A stretch of DNA of 64,000 nucleotides, taken from Streptomyces sp. NBC_00224. GTDB lineage: Bacteria > Actinomycetota > Actinomycetes > Streptomycetales > Streptomycetaceae. Of this stretch, positions 43,992 through 51,878 are shown one piece after another. The translations under genes were made by a program, and so were the position numbers. The stretch is from the NCBI RefSeq assembly GCF_041435195.1, contig NZ_CP108106.1, forward strand, positions 7,019,001 to 7,083,000, written 5' to 3'. The notes below the pieces were generated by a model that was given only the letters and a program-made list of their open reading frames with translations, did not search any database and had not been told where the DNA came from. Positions within the stretch are counted from its first letter, which is position 1. Every line of letters begins with the position of its first letter.

Positions 43992-44906
43992 TCAGACCTG
44001 GGCGCCCGAGAGGCGCTCGACCGCGCGCAGCAGCGCCGAGTGGTCGAGACCGCCGTCACCCTGGGCGCGCAGCGAGGCCACCAGCTGGGCGACGACCGCG
44101 CCGACCGGGAGCGCCGCACCGACGTTGCGGGCGGCGTCGGTGACGATGCCCATGTCCTTGTGGTGCAGGTCGATGCGGAAGCCCGGCGCGAAGTTCCGGT
44201 TGAGGAAGTTGTCCTTCTTGCGGGTCAGCACGGTCGAGCCGGCCAGACCGCCGTTGAGGACGTCGAGCGCCGCGGCGAGGTCCACCCCGGACTTCTCCAG
44301 GAAGACCACGGCCTCGGCGCACGCCTGGATGTTGACCGCCACGATCAGCTGGTTGGCGGCCTTCACCGTCTGGCCGGAGCCGTGCGGGCCGCAGAGCACG
44401 ATGGTCTTGCCCAGCGCGTCGAAGATGCCCTTGGCCTCGTCGAAGTCGGCCTTCTCGCCGCCGACCATGATGGAGAGCACGGCCTCGATGGCGCCGGCTT
44501 CGCCGCCGGAGACCGGGGCGTCGAGGACGCGCACGCCCTTCTCCTTGGCGTTCCTGGCCAGGTCGACCGAGGTCTGCGGGGTGATCGAGGACATGTCGAT
44601 CAGGAGGGCGCCCTGCTTGGCGTTGGCCAGGATGCCGGCCTCACCGTAGGCGATCGCCTCGACCTGCGGGGACGCCGGGACCATGGTGATGATCACGTCC
44701 GCGTCCTCGACCGCGTCGGCGATCGAGGCGGCCGCGGTGCCACCGGCGGCGGCCAGGCGGTCCAGCTTGTCCTGCTCCAGCGTGAAGCCGGTGACGGAGT
44801 AACCCGCCTTGATCAGGTTCTCGGCCATGGGCGAGCCCATGATGCCGAGGCCGATCCACGCGATCGCCGGGCGGGTGGGCTGGGAGGAGCCAGCAAGGTT
44901 GCTCAT
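43992..44906 (-). CDS. glxR: 2-hydroxy-3-oxopropionate (tartronate semialdehyde) reductase
   Basis: A 304-aa beta-hydroxyacid dehydrogenase. The NAD(P)-binding motif IAWIGLGIMGSPMAENL is near the N-terminus, the substrate signature is DAPVSGGEAGA, and the catalytic Lys is in GQTVKAANQLIVA. It reduces tartronate semialdehyde, the Gcl product, to D-glycerate. It is 38 bp downstream of hyi on the same strand, so the two form an operon under the hyi operators. Confidence 0.96.
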   Translation of the reverse strand: MSNLAGSSQPTRPAIAWIGLGIMGSPMAENLIKAGYSVTGFTLEQDKLDRLAAAGGTAAASIADAVEDADVIITMVPASPQVEAIAYGEAGILANAKQGALLIDMSSITPQTSVDLARNAKEKGVRVLDAPVSGGEAGAIEAVLSIMVGGEKADFDEAKGIFDALGKTIVLCGPHGSGQTVKAANQLIVAVNIQACAEAVVFLEKSGVDLAAALDVLNGGLAGSTVLTRKKDNFLNRNFAPGFRIDLHHKDMGIVTDAARNVGAALPVGAVVAQLVASLRAQGDGGLDHSALLRAVERLSGAQV

Positions 44907-44944
44907 TGGGGTGCCTCTCTAACTGCTGTGTTACGTAAGGAAGT

Positions 44945-45799
44945 TCAGCGGGCCGCGCGGGCCTCGGCCGGGAGCCACTCGAAGGAGGCCGCGGCGTCGG
45001 CGGCCTTGTACTCCAGGCCCACCCAGCCGTCGTAACCGGCCTTCGCGAGCTGGTCGAGGAGGGCCTCAAGGGGCAGCGAGCCGGTGCCCGGCGCGCCGCG
45101 GCCCGGGTTGTCGGCGATCTGCACATGGCCGGTCTTGTCCGCGTAGGCCTCGATGACCTGGGAGACGTCCTCGCCGTTCATCGACAGGTGGTAGATGTCG
45201 AGGAGGAACTTGGCGTTGCCGAGGCCGGTCGCCGCGTTGACCTTGTCGACGACGTCGATCGCGGACGGGGCGCTCACCAGTGGGTAGAGCGGCGACTCCG
45301 GCTTGTTGAGGGCCTCGATCAGGAGGATCGCGCCGACCCGGTCGGCGGCGCGGGCGGCCAGCACCAGGTTCTCCAGCGCGAGCGCGTCCTGCACCTGCGG
45401 GTCGGCCCCCTCCACCCGGTTGCCGTACAGCGCGTTGAGCGCCTTGCAGCCCACCGAGGCGGCGAAGTCCGCCGCGACCTCGATGTTGGCGCGGAAGCGG
45501 TCCGACTCCTCGCCGGGTACGGAGAGGGCTCCGCGGTCGGGGCCCGGCAGGGCGCCCGCGTAGAAGTTCAGGCCCACCAGCTGGGTGCCGGCCTCGTCGA
45601 GCGCCTTCTTCAGGGCGTCGAGCTCGGCCTGCGGCGGGGTGGGGGTTTCGATCCAGGGCCACCACAGCTCGACCGCCGTGAAGCCTGCCGCGGCGGCGGC
45701 CGCGGGGCGCTCCAGGAGCGGGAGTTCCGTGAAGAGGATCGAGAGGTTCACATCGAAGCGCTGGTCCGAGCCGCGTCCATGCTCAAGAAAAGGGGCCAT
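44945..45799 (-). CDS. hyi: hydroxypyruvate isomerase
   Basis: A 284-aa TIM-barrel enzyme of the xylose-isomerase-like family: FDVNLSILFTELPLLERP, AVELWWPW, LIEALNKPESPLYPL, LLDIYHLSMNGEDV, HVQIADNPGRGAPGTG. It interconverts hydroxypyruvate and tartronate semialdehyde and is a regular partner of gcl and glxR. The ATG 45799 is preceded by GAAGGAGCG. Its upstream region holds two operator boxes shared with gcl and aceB. Confidence 0.95.
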   Translation of the reverse strand: MAPFLEHGRGSDQRFDVNLSILFTELPLLERPAAAAAAGFTAVELWWPWIETPTPPQAELDALKKALDEAGTQLVGLNFYAGALPGPDRGALSVPGEESDRFRANIEVAADFAASVGCKALNALYGNRVEGADPQVQDALALENLVLAARAADRVGAILLIEALNKPESPLYPLVSAPSAIDVVDKVNAATGLGNAKFLLDIYHLSMNGEDVSQVIEAYADKTGHVQIADNPGRGAPGTGSLPLEALLDQLAKAGYDGWVGLEYKAADAAASFEWLPAEARAAR

Positions 45800-45814
45800 G
45801 AGGGTCGGCGCTCC

Positions 45815-45850
45815 TTCCGTATTGCGGAAGTTAGTTTCTGCTTGATGGAA
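45815..45850. promoter_or_regulatory. paired TTCC-N7-GGAA operators of hyi-glxR
   Basis: Box 1 at 45815-45829 is TTCCGTATTGCGGAA (perfect TTCCG/CGGAA arms). Box 2 at 45836-45850 is TTCTGCTTGATGGAA, whose reverse complement TTCCATCAAGCAGAA is nearly the gcl box 2. The start-to-start distance is again 21 bp. The boxes lie in the divergent gap between hyi and the gene at 45930. Confidence 0.65.
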
Positions 45851-45929
45851 GGTTGCAGGGCGAGCGGCGGGCTTGTCAAGGGGCCCCCTCCGATTGGCCT
45901 GCCGGATTCCCGAATCCGCGCAGTAGGTT

Positions 45930-46187
45930 GTGCGCGTGCGATTGAGAGTGGAGTTCACGACCGAGCCCTTCGACCTGGACGAGGCGCCCCCGCATGCCGT
46001 GGCCGCCCGCGAGGTCCTGCAGACGGCGGCGCTCGACGCCGTGGACGTGGGCCCCTTCGGCAACACGGCCGAGGGCGGCGCCGACCAGGTGCTCACCGCC
46101 GTCGACGCGCTGCTGCGCAAGTCCCTGGCGGCCGGTGCCACCCGGGTGTCGCTCCAGGTCAACGTGGTCGGGGAGGGCGAGAAGTGA
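45930..46187 (+). CDS. MTH1187/DUF77-like small protein
   Basis: About 85 aa, starting at GTG 45930 or 45936. The pattern VDVGPFGNTAEGGADQVLTAVDALLRKSLAAGATRVSLQVNVVGEGE matches the MTH1187/YkoF-type ferredoxin-like fold (a Gly-rich EG...D turn, then GAxRV and a final strand), some members of which bind thiamine or other small ligands. It overlaps the following helix-turn-helix gene (GTGA), suggesting a sensor-regulator pair. Confidence 0.6.
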   Translation: MRVRLRVEFTTEPFDLDEAPPHAVAAREVLQTAALDAVDVGPFGNTAEGGADQVLTAVDALLRKSLAAGATRVSLQVNVVGEGEK

Positions 46188-46561
46188 CCGAGCCTGCCGA
46201 CCACCCGCTGGTCGCGGCGGTCAAGCCGCTGGTGGACGCCATGGGGGCGGAGATACTGGGGCCCGACCAGGCCGAGCCCGACGACGTGGTGCTCAGCTGG
46301 GAGGGCGAGGACGTCATCGCGGTGCGGCTGCCGCAGCTGTCGGACTCCCTCGACCACATCCTGGCCGCCATGGAGCGCCGCCACGGCCGGCCGCTGGCCG
46401 AGCTCGACCGCAGGGCCAAGCAGTCGGTCGTACGGACCCTGGAGGCGCGCGGAGCCTTCTCCGTACGCCATGGGGTGGAGACCGTCGCGTCCGCCCTCGG
46501 GGTGAGCCGGTTCACCGTGTACAACTACCTGAACAGGGAAAACGCCGCCAAAGGCGAGTAA
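46184..46561 (+). CDS. YheO/DauR-like helix-turn-helix protein (HTH_22)
   Basis: A 125-aa protein. The C-terminal stretch VRTLEARGAFSVRHGVETVASALGVSRFTVYNYLNRE fits the HTH_22 DNA-binding domain of YheO/DauR-type regulators. The N-terminal part (VKPLVDAMGAEILGPDQAEPDDVVLSWEGEDV) resembles a short PAS-like or ligand region. GTG start inside the upstream stop. It sits between the hyi and uraD promoters and is the only DNA-binding protein in the purine cluster, so it is a candidate for one of the two operator families. Confidence 0.75.
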   Translation: MTEPADHPLVAAVKPLVDAMGAEILGPDQAEPDDVVLSWEGEDVIAVRLPQLSDSLDHILAAMERRHGRPLAELDRRAKQSVVRTLEARGAFSVRHGVETVASALGVSRFTVYNYLNRENAAKGE

Positions 46562-46590
46562 TCGCGCCCGCCTGTGAGCCGTGCTCGCGC

Positions 46591-46625
46591 AGCCGCCGTC
46601 CGGATCCCCGGGCGGCGGCTTTTTG
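46591..46625 (+). terminator. intrinsic terminator with T-tract
   Basis: AGCCGCC at 46591 pairs with GGCGGCT ending at 46620, with an inner CCGG-rich stem, followed by TTTTTG. It is a classic rho-independent terminator for the HTH_22 operon and lies 14 bp before the uraD operator. Confidence 0.85.
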
Positions 46626-46638
46626 TTGCTCCAAGTTT

Positions 46639-46653
46639 TCAACAAAGTGTTGA
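46639..46653. promoter_or_regulatory. TCAACA-N3-TGTTGA operator of uraD-uraH-uricase
   Basis: TCAACAAAGTGTTGA, a perfect 6-bp dyad, lies 66 bp upstream of the uraD GTG. It shares 19 of 20 bases with the catalase site (minus strand) including flanks. It may overlap a TTGACG -35 element. Confidence 0.65.
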
Positions 46654-46718
46654 CGGGATGTTTCCGAGGGCGTTAGCTATCCGCAGCCCGTCCAGCACCA
46701 AGGCCACGGAGGCCGTTC

Positions 46719-47243
46719 GTGACTTCGACCTCGACGCCGGGCCTCGCCCGGTTCAACACCTCCGACGACAGCACGGCGCTCGCCGCGCTCCACGAGGTGT
46801 GCGCCAGCTCGGTATGGGGGAGCAAGCTGCTCGCCCGGCGCCCTTACGCCACCCCCGACGAGCTCTTCACCGCCAGTGACGCCGCCATGGCCGAGCTGAC
46901 CGCGGCGGACCTCGAAGAGGCGATGGCCGGGCACGCGCCGATCGGGCGGCCGAAGCCCGGCGACCCGACCTCCGCCCGCGAGCAGCGGGGGATGGCCGGC
47001 GCCACGGAGGAGCTCAAGGCCGAGATGCTCGAACTCAACCTGGCCTACCAGGACAGGTTCGGCCATGTCTTCCTGATCTGTGCCACCGGGGCCACCGGTG
47101 AGCAGATGCGCGACGCGATGAAGGCCAGGATCGGCAACACCGCCGAGGCGGAGCGCGAGATCGTGCGCGCCGAACTCGGGAAGATCAACCGAATCCGGCT
47201 GACCCGTCTCGTAGAAGCAGAACCAGAAGAGGACAAGGACTGA
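46719..47243 (+). CDS. uraD: 2-oxo-4-hydroxy-4-carboxy-5-ureidoimidazoline decarboxylase
   Basis: A 174-aa all-helical OHCU decarboxylase: the catalytic His is in GHAPIGRP, the SAREQ segment follows, and FGHVFLICATGATGEQM matches the conserved core. It carries out the third step from urate to S-allantoin. It starts with GTG after ACGGAGG. The stop overlaps the uraH ATG (TGATG). Confidence 0.94.
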   Translation: MTSTSTPGLARFNTSDDSTALAALHEVCASSVWGSKLLARRPYATPDELFTASDAAMAELTAADLEEAMAGHAPIGRPKPGDPTSAREQRGMAGATEELKAEMLELNLAYQDRFGHVFLICATGATGEQMRDAMKARIGNTAEAEREIVRAELGKINRIRLTRLVEAEPEEDKD

Positions 47244-47632
47244 TGAGTACCGCCACCACCGCATCGGTGTCCACGCACATCCTCGACACCAGCATCGGGC
47301 GCCCCGCCGAGGGCGTCGCCATCTCGCTCTCGGCCCGCTCGGGCCGCGACGCCGGGTGGGTGGCGCTCGGCGGCTCCGCGACCGACGCGGACGGGCGCTG
47401 CAAGGACCTGCCGGCGCTGCCGGAGGGAACGACCCACGTACGGCTCGACTTCGCCGTTGAGACGTACTTCGAAAAGAAGCAAGCCGAGGCGCAGCAGGAC
47501 GCCCCCCGCGTAAGGGACAGCGGTGCGTTCTTCCCGGAGGTGGCGATCACGTTCGCCGTCGTGCCGGGCGAGCACTTCCACGTACCGCTGCTGCTCAACC
47601 CGTTCGGCTACTCCGTTTACCGAGGGAGCTAG
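47243..47632 (+). CDS. uraH: 5-hydroxyisourate hydrolase (transthyretin-like)
   Basis: A 129-aa transthyretin-related enzyme. It opens with VSTHILDTSIGRPAEGV and ends YSVYRGS, the HIUase signature (YRGS-type C-terminus). It hydrolyses 5-hydroxyisourate, the uricase product, to OHCU. It is sandwiched between uraD (1-bp overlap) and uricase (5-bp gap). Confidence 0.96.
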   Translation: MSTATTASVSTHILDTSIGRPAEGVAISLSARSGRDAGWVALGGSATDADGRCKDLPALPEGTTHVRLDFAVETYFEKKQAEAQQDAPRVRDSGAFFPEVAITFAVVPGEHFHVPLLLNPFGYSVYRGS

Positions 47633-47637
47633 CAGAC

Positions 47638-48561
47638 ATGCCCACGATTCTCGGCCAGAACCAGTACGGCAAAGCAGAGAACCGCGTCGTCAAGATCACG
47701 CGGGACGGCGACACCCACCACATCAAGGACCTGAACGTCTCGGTCGCCCTCTCCGGCGACATGGACGACGTCCACTACTCCGGCTCGAACGCGAACGTCC
47801 TGCCGACGGACACCACCAAGAACACGGTGTACGCGTTCGCCAAGGAGTACGGCATCGAGTCCGCCGAGCAGTTCGGCATCCACCTCGCCCGTCACTTCGT
47901 GACGTCGCAGGAGCCGATCCACCGGGCGCGCATCCGCATCGAGGAGTACTCCTGGGAGCGCATCGCGACCTCGGACAACAACTCCAGGTTCATCGGCTCG
48001 GACGAGGTCAACCACTCCTTCGCCCGCAAGGGCCAGGAGCTGCGCACCACCCAGATCACCTTCGACGGTGAGAACTGGGAGGTCGTCTCCGGCCTCAAGG
48101 ACCTCACGGTCATGAACTCCACCAACTCGGAGTTCTGGGGTTACGTCAAGGACAAGTACACGACGCTGAAGGAGGCGTACGACCGCATCCTGTGCACCGA
48201 CGTCTCCGCCGCCTGGCGTTACAACTGGACCAGCGACGAAGACCGGATGCCCAACTGGGAGAAGTCGTACGAGCAGGCCAAGAAGCACATCCTGCAGGCC
48301 TTCGCCGAGACGTACTCCCTCTCGCTCCAGCAGACCCTGTACCAGATGGGTTCGCGGGTGATCAACAGCCGCAGCGAGATCGACGAGATCCGCTTCTCGC
48401 TGCCGAACAACCACCACTTCCTGGTCGACCTCGAACCGTTCGGGCTCAAGAACGACAACGAGGTCTACTTCGCGGCCGACCGCCCCTACGGTCTGATCGA
48501 GGCCACCATCCTGCGGGACGGCGTCGAGCCGCGGATCCCGGTCGACATGACCAACCTCTGA
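47638..48561 (+). CDS. pucL: urate oxidase (uricase)
   Basis: A 307-aa cofactor-free urate oxidase built of two tunnelling-fold repeats. Visible sites are the Lys in YGKAENRVVKI, the Thr in LPTDTTKNTVY and the His in SLPNNHHFLVDLEPFG. It oxidises urate with O2, giving 5-hydroxyisourate and H2O2. It ends the three-gene operon and is followed by a strong hairpin. The catalase with the same operator would detoxify its peroxide. Confidence 0.97.
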   Translation: MPTILGQNQYGKAENRVVKITRDGDTHHIKDLNVSVALSGDMDDVHYSGSNANVLPTDTTKNTVYAFAKEYGIESAEQFGIHLARHFVTSQEPIHRARIRIEEYSWERIATSDNNSRFIGSDEVNHSFARKGQELRTTQITFDGENWEVVSGLKDLTVMNSTNSEFWGYVKDKYTTLKEAYDRILCTDVSAAWRYNWTSDEDRMPNWEKSYEQAKKHILQAFAETYSLSLQQTLYQMGSRVINSRSEIDEIRFSLPNNHHFLVDLEPFGLKNDNEVYFAADRPYGLIEATILRDGVEPRIPVDMTNL

Positions 48562-48566
48562 CGCGG

Positions 48567-48600
48567 AGCGCCCCCGGACTCCGCCGCCCGGGGGCGCTTT
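48567..48600 (+). terminator. terminator after uricase
   Basis: A perfect 11-bp stem AGCGCCCCCGG/CCGGGGGCGCT has a 10-nt loop and is followed by TT. Confidence 0.8.
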
Positions 48601-48699
48601 CCCTACTCGGCACCCGTGGGCCTCCCGGCCCCGGCACTCAAATCCTCTAGGGTCCTGCCGTGCCCACTCTCGTTTTCCAGTGAAAGAAGAGGAAGCACG

Positions 48700-50085
48700 A
48701 TGGCACCATCGGCAGCCCAGCGCATCGTCATCGAGAACTGCGCGATCGCGACCGTAGACGCCGACGACACCGAGTACGCCTCGGGGTACCTCGTCGTCGC
48801 CGACAACACGATCGAGTCGATCGGCGCGGGCAGGGCCCCGGAGGGCCTTACGAACGTGGTCCGCCGCATCGACGGCACCGGTCACCTGGTGACCCCCGGT
48901 CTGGTCAACACGCACCACCACTTCTACCAGTGGATCACGCGCGGCCTGGCCACCGACCACAACCTCTTCAACTGGCTCGTGGCGCTCTACCCCACCTGGG
49001 CGCGCATCGACGAGCAGATGGGCCGCGTCGCCGCGCAGGGCTCGCTCGCCATGATGGCCCGCGGCGGTGTCACCACCGCGATGGACCACCACTACGTGTA
49101 TCCGCAGAACGCGGGCGACCTCTCGGGCGCCATCATCGGTGCCGCGAGCGAGATGGGCGTACGGTTCACCCTCGCCCGCGGCTCCATGGACCGCAGCAAG
49201 AAGGACGGCGGACTGCCGCCGGACTTCGCCGTGGAGACCCTGGACGGAGCGCTCTCGGCGACCGCCGAGACCGTCGACCGGTTCCACGACGCCTCCTTCG
49301 GCTCGATGACCCAGGTCGCCGTCGCCCCCTGCTCGCCGTTCTCGGTCTCCACCGAACTCATGAAGCAGGGCGCCGAGTTGGCCCGCTCCAAGGGCGTACG
49401 GCTGCACACCCACGGGTCGGAGACCGTGGAGGAGGAGCAGTTCTGCAAGGAGCTGTTCGGCATGGGCCCCACCGACTACTTCGAGTCGACCGGCTGGCTC
49501 GGCCAGGACGTGTGGATGGCGCACTGCGTCCACATGAACGACTCCGACATCGCCGCGTTCGCCCGCACCGGCACCGGCGTCGCGCACTGTCCGTCCTCCA
49601 ACGCACGCCTCGCGGCCGGCATCGCCCGCGTCCCCGACATGCTGAAGGCGGGTGTCCCGGTCGGTCTCGGTGTCGACGGAACCGCCTCCAACGAGTCCGG
49701 CGAGCTCCACACCGAACTGCGCAACGCGCTCCTGATCAACCGCCTCGGCGCGCACCGCGAGGCCGCCCTCAACGCCCGCCAGGCGCTGCGGCTCGGTACG
49801 TACGGCGGCGCCCAGGTGCTCGGCCGCGCGGCCGAGATCGGCTCCCTCGAAGCGGGCAAGCTCGCCGACTTCGTGCTCTGGAAGCTCGACACCCTGGCCC
49901 ACGCCTCCATCGCCGACCCGGTGACCGCCCTGGTCTTCGGCGCCGCCGCCCCGGTGACGGCGTCGTTCGTCAACGGCAAGCAGATCGTCGAGGACAACCG
50001 CCTCCTCAACGTCGACGAGGACGCCATCGCCCGCGCCACGCGGGACGAGGCGCAGCGCCTCGCGCGGATCGCCGCGCAGGGCTGA
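48700..50085 (+). CDS. 8-oxoguanine deaminase / guanine deaminase-like amidohydrolase
   Basis: A 461-aa amidohydrolase. The metal site is NTHHHFYQWITRG, a His in LHTHGSETVEEEQF, HCVHMNDSDI, and the Asp in GLGVDGTASNES. The ATDHNLFNWLVALYPTWARI block is typical of the 8-oxoguanine deaminase/hydroxyatrazine hydrolase subgroup. It would convert 8-oxoguanine to urate, feeding the upstream uricase operon. ATG 48700 follows AGAGGAAGCACG. Confidence 0.9.
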   Translation: MAPSAAQRIVIENCAIATVDADDTEYASGYLVVADNTIESIGAGRAPEGLTNVVRRIDGTGHLVTPGLVNTHHHFYQWITRGLATDHNLFNWLVALYPTWARIDEQMGRVAAQGSLAMMARGGVTTAMDHHYVYPQNAGDLSGAIIGAASEMGVRFTLARGSMDRSKKDGGLPPDFAVETLDGALSATAETVDRFHDASFGSMTQVAVAPCSPFSVSTELMKQGAELARSKGVRLHTHGSETVEEEQFCKELFGMGPTDYFESTGWLGQDVWMAHCVHMNDSDIAAFARTGTGVAHCPSSNARLAAGIARVPDMLKAGVPVGLGVDGTASNESGELHTELRNALLINRLGAHREAALNARQALRLGTYGGAQVLGRAAEIGSLEAGKLADFVLWKLDTLAHASIADPVTALVFGAAAPVTASFVNGKQIVEDNRLLNVDEDAIARATRDEAQRLARIAAQG

Positions 50086-50112
50086 TCCGGCCCGGGATTC
50101 CCGCCCAGGAGT

Positions 50113-50140
50113 CCGGCCGAGGGGGACGGCCCTCGGCCGG
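50113..50140 (+). terminator. terminator hairpin after the deaminase
   Basis: A perfect 11-bp stem CCGGCCGAGGG/CCCTCGGCCGG has loop GGACGG. Confidence 0.7.
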
Positions 50141-50176
50141 TCGCCGTGGACCCGAGCGGGGTCCGCGGCAGCCGCG

Positions 50177-50217
50177 CCCGGTGGGTGCGCACCACATGGA
50201 CGTGCGCACCCACCGGG
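50177..50217. repeat. perfect 16-bp inverted repeat with 9-nt loop
   Basis: CCCGGTGGGTGCGCAC (50177-50192) and GTGCGCACCCACCGGG (50202-50217) flank CACATGGAC. It follows another terminator by 37 bp. It may be a second terminator or a regulatory RNA structure in the leader of the permease. Confidence 0.6.
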
Positions 50218-50394
50218 ACGGTGACCCGTGCCCATCCCCGCACGGTGCACCGCCGTTCCACGCCGCACGTCGTACCCGTACGAGACCCTGCCGTACGCCG
50301 TACGTAACACCGCCGCATCACGCACGCGTCACACTGCACCACCTCCCTGACACCCGCGTCACCGCCGACGCGTAACCGACCGGAGGAACCGCCC

Positions 50395-51798
50395 GTGGCC
50401 CCGCAGCCCAGGTTTCGCAACGATGCAGTCACTCCCGACCCCGCCAGTCAGAAGCACCCGGTCGACGAGACCCTGCCCCCACTGAAGATGTTCACCAGCG
50501 GCCTCCAGCACGTGGCCGCGATGTACGCGGGTGTGGTGGCCCCGCCCATGGTCGTCGGGCCCGCCGTAGGGCTCACCCCCAAGGAGACCGCGTTCCTGAT
50601 CGGCGCGAGTCTCTTCACCGCCGGGCTCGCCACCCTCCTCCAGACCCTCGGGTTCTGGAAGGTCGGCGCCCGCCTCCCGTTCGTCAACGGCGTCTCGTTC
50701 GCCGGTGTCACCCCGATGATCGCCATCGGCAAGGACCGCGGCCATGAGGGCATGGCCGTCATCTTCGGGGCGGTGATCGTCGCCAGTGTGCTCGGCTTCG
50801 TGCTCGCCCCGTACTTCAGCAGGCTGCTCCGCTTCTTCCCGCCCGTGGTCACCGGCACCGTGATCACCCTGATAGGCGTCTCGCTGCTGCCGGTCGCCTT
50901 TCGCTGGGCGCAGGGCGGCAACGAGGCCGCCCACGACTACGGTTCGACGAAGAACATCGGCATGGCCGCGCTCACCCTGGTGATCGTGCTCGCGCTGCGC
51001 AGGCTGCTGCGCGGGTTCCTCCAGCAGATCGCGATCCTGCTCGGCCTGGTCGTCGGCACCCTGGTCGCCGTGCCGTTCGGCATGACCAGTCTGGACGCGA
51101 TCCGGGGCGCGGACGCGGTCGGCTTCCCCACGCCGTTCCACTTCGGCGCCCCGCACTTCGAGGCCGCCGCCATCGTCTCGATGTGCATCGTGATGCTGGT
51201 CTGCATGACCGAGTCGACCGCCGACATGCTGGCGCTCGGCAAGATCGTCGGACGGCCGGCCGACGAGCGGACCATCGAGGGCGGACTGCGCGCCGACACC
51301 CTCGGCAGCGCGGTCAGCCCGCTCTTCAACGGCTTCATGGCCAGCGCCTTCGCGCAGAACATCGGCCTGGTCGCGATGACCAAGGTGCGCAGCCGCTTCG
51401 TGGTCGCCACCGGCGGCGGCATCCTCATCCTGCTGGGCCTGTGCCCGGTGGCCGCGTCGGTGATCGCGCTGGTGCCGCTGCCGGTGCTCGGCGGCGCGGG
51501 CATCGTGCTCTTCGGGTCGGTCGCGGCCAGCGGCATCCAGACGCTGGCCACGGCGGCCCTGGAGCAGGGCGAGAACGCCCTGATCGTCGCCGCCGCCCTC
51601 GGCATCGGGTTGATCCCGATCGCCGCGCCGACCTTCTACGACGCCTTCCCGGAGAACGTCCGGGTGGTGCTCGACTCCGGCATCTCCACCGGCTGTGTGG
51701 TCGCGATCGTACTCAACCTGGCCTTCAACCACCTTGGCCGGAAGGCGAGTTCGGAGGAATCCGCCGTGCTCGTGGAACCCGTGGTGGCCGCGCACTGA
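50395..51798 (+). CDS. NCS2-family nucleobase:cation symporter (purine permease)
   Basis: A 467-aa membrane transporter with about 12-14 helices. NAT/NCS2 signatures are GLQHVAAMYAG (conserved His of the first helix), CMTESTADM (Glu of the substrate site) and FAQNIGLVAMTKVRSR (the NAT motif). The context with uricase and guanine deaminase points to urate, xanthine or guanine uptake. It starts with GTG after CGGAGGAACCGCCC. Confidence 0.94.
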   Translation: MAPQPRFRNDAVTPDPASQKHPVDETLPPLKMFTSGLQHVAAMYAGVVAPPMVVGPAVGLTPKETAFLIGASLFTAGLATLLQTLGFWKVGARLPFVNGVSFAGVTPMIAIGKDRGHEGMAVIFGAVIVASVLGFVLAPYFSRLLRFFPPVVTGTVITLIGVSLLPVAFRWAQGGNEAAHDYGSTKNIGMAALTLVIVLALRRLLRGFLQQIAILLGLVVGTLVAVPFGMTSLDAIRGADAVGFPTPFHFGAPHFEAAAIVSMCIVMLVCMTESTADMLALGKIVGRPADERTIEGGLRADTLGSAVSPLFNGFMASAFAQNIGLVAMTKVRSRFVVATGGGILILLGLCPVAASVIALVPLPVLGGAGIVLFGSVAASGIQTLATAALEQGENALIVAAALGIGLIPIAAPTFYDAFPENVRVVLDSGISTGCVVAIVLNLAFNHLGRKASSEESAVLVEPVVAAH

Positions 51799-51821
51799 GC
51801 CCGCCGGCCCGGCCCGCGCGC

Positions 51822-51863
51822 GAGCGGCGCGTACGACACCTACCCGTGTCGTACGCGCCGCTC
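51822..51863. terminator. perfect 18-bp-stem bidirectional terminator
   Basis: GAGCGGCGCGTACGACAC pairs with GTGTCGTACGCGCCGCTC around a 6-nt loop, exactly between the convergent permease and chitosanase genes. Confidence 0.85.
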
Positions 51864-51878
51864 TGTCATGAGGCCCGA

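Larger units (their letters stand above)
50086..50394. other. intergenic region, 309 bp, with two strong hairpins
   Basis: It holds the deaminase terminator (50113-50140), the 16-bp inverted repeat (50177-50217) and several CGTAC motifs around 50273-50310. The ribosome site CGGAGGAACC of the permease is at its end. No coding frame stands out. Confidence 0.55.

Noticed and set aside
44945..45799. Xylose isomerase or sugar epimerase instead of hydroxypyruvate isomerase
   Set aside because: The TIM-barrel fold is shared, but the sequence blocks and the glxR/gcl context with shared operators fit Hyi.
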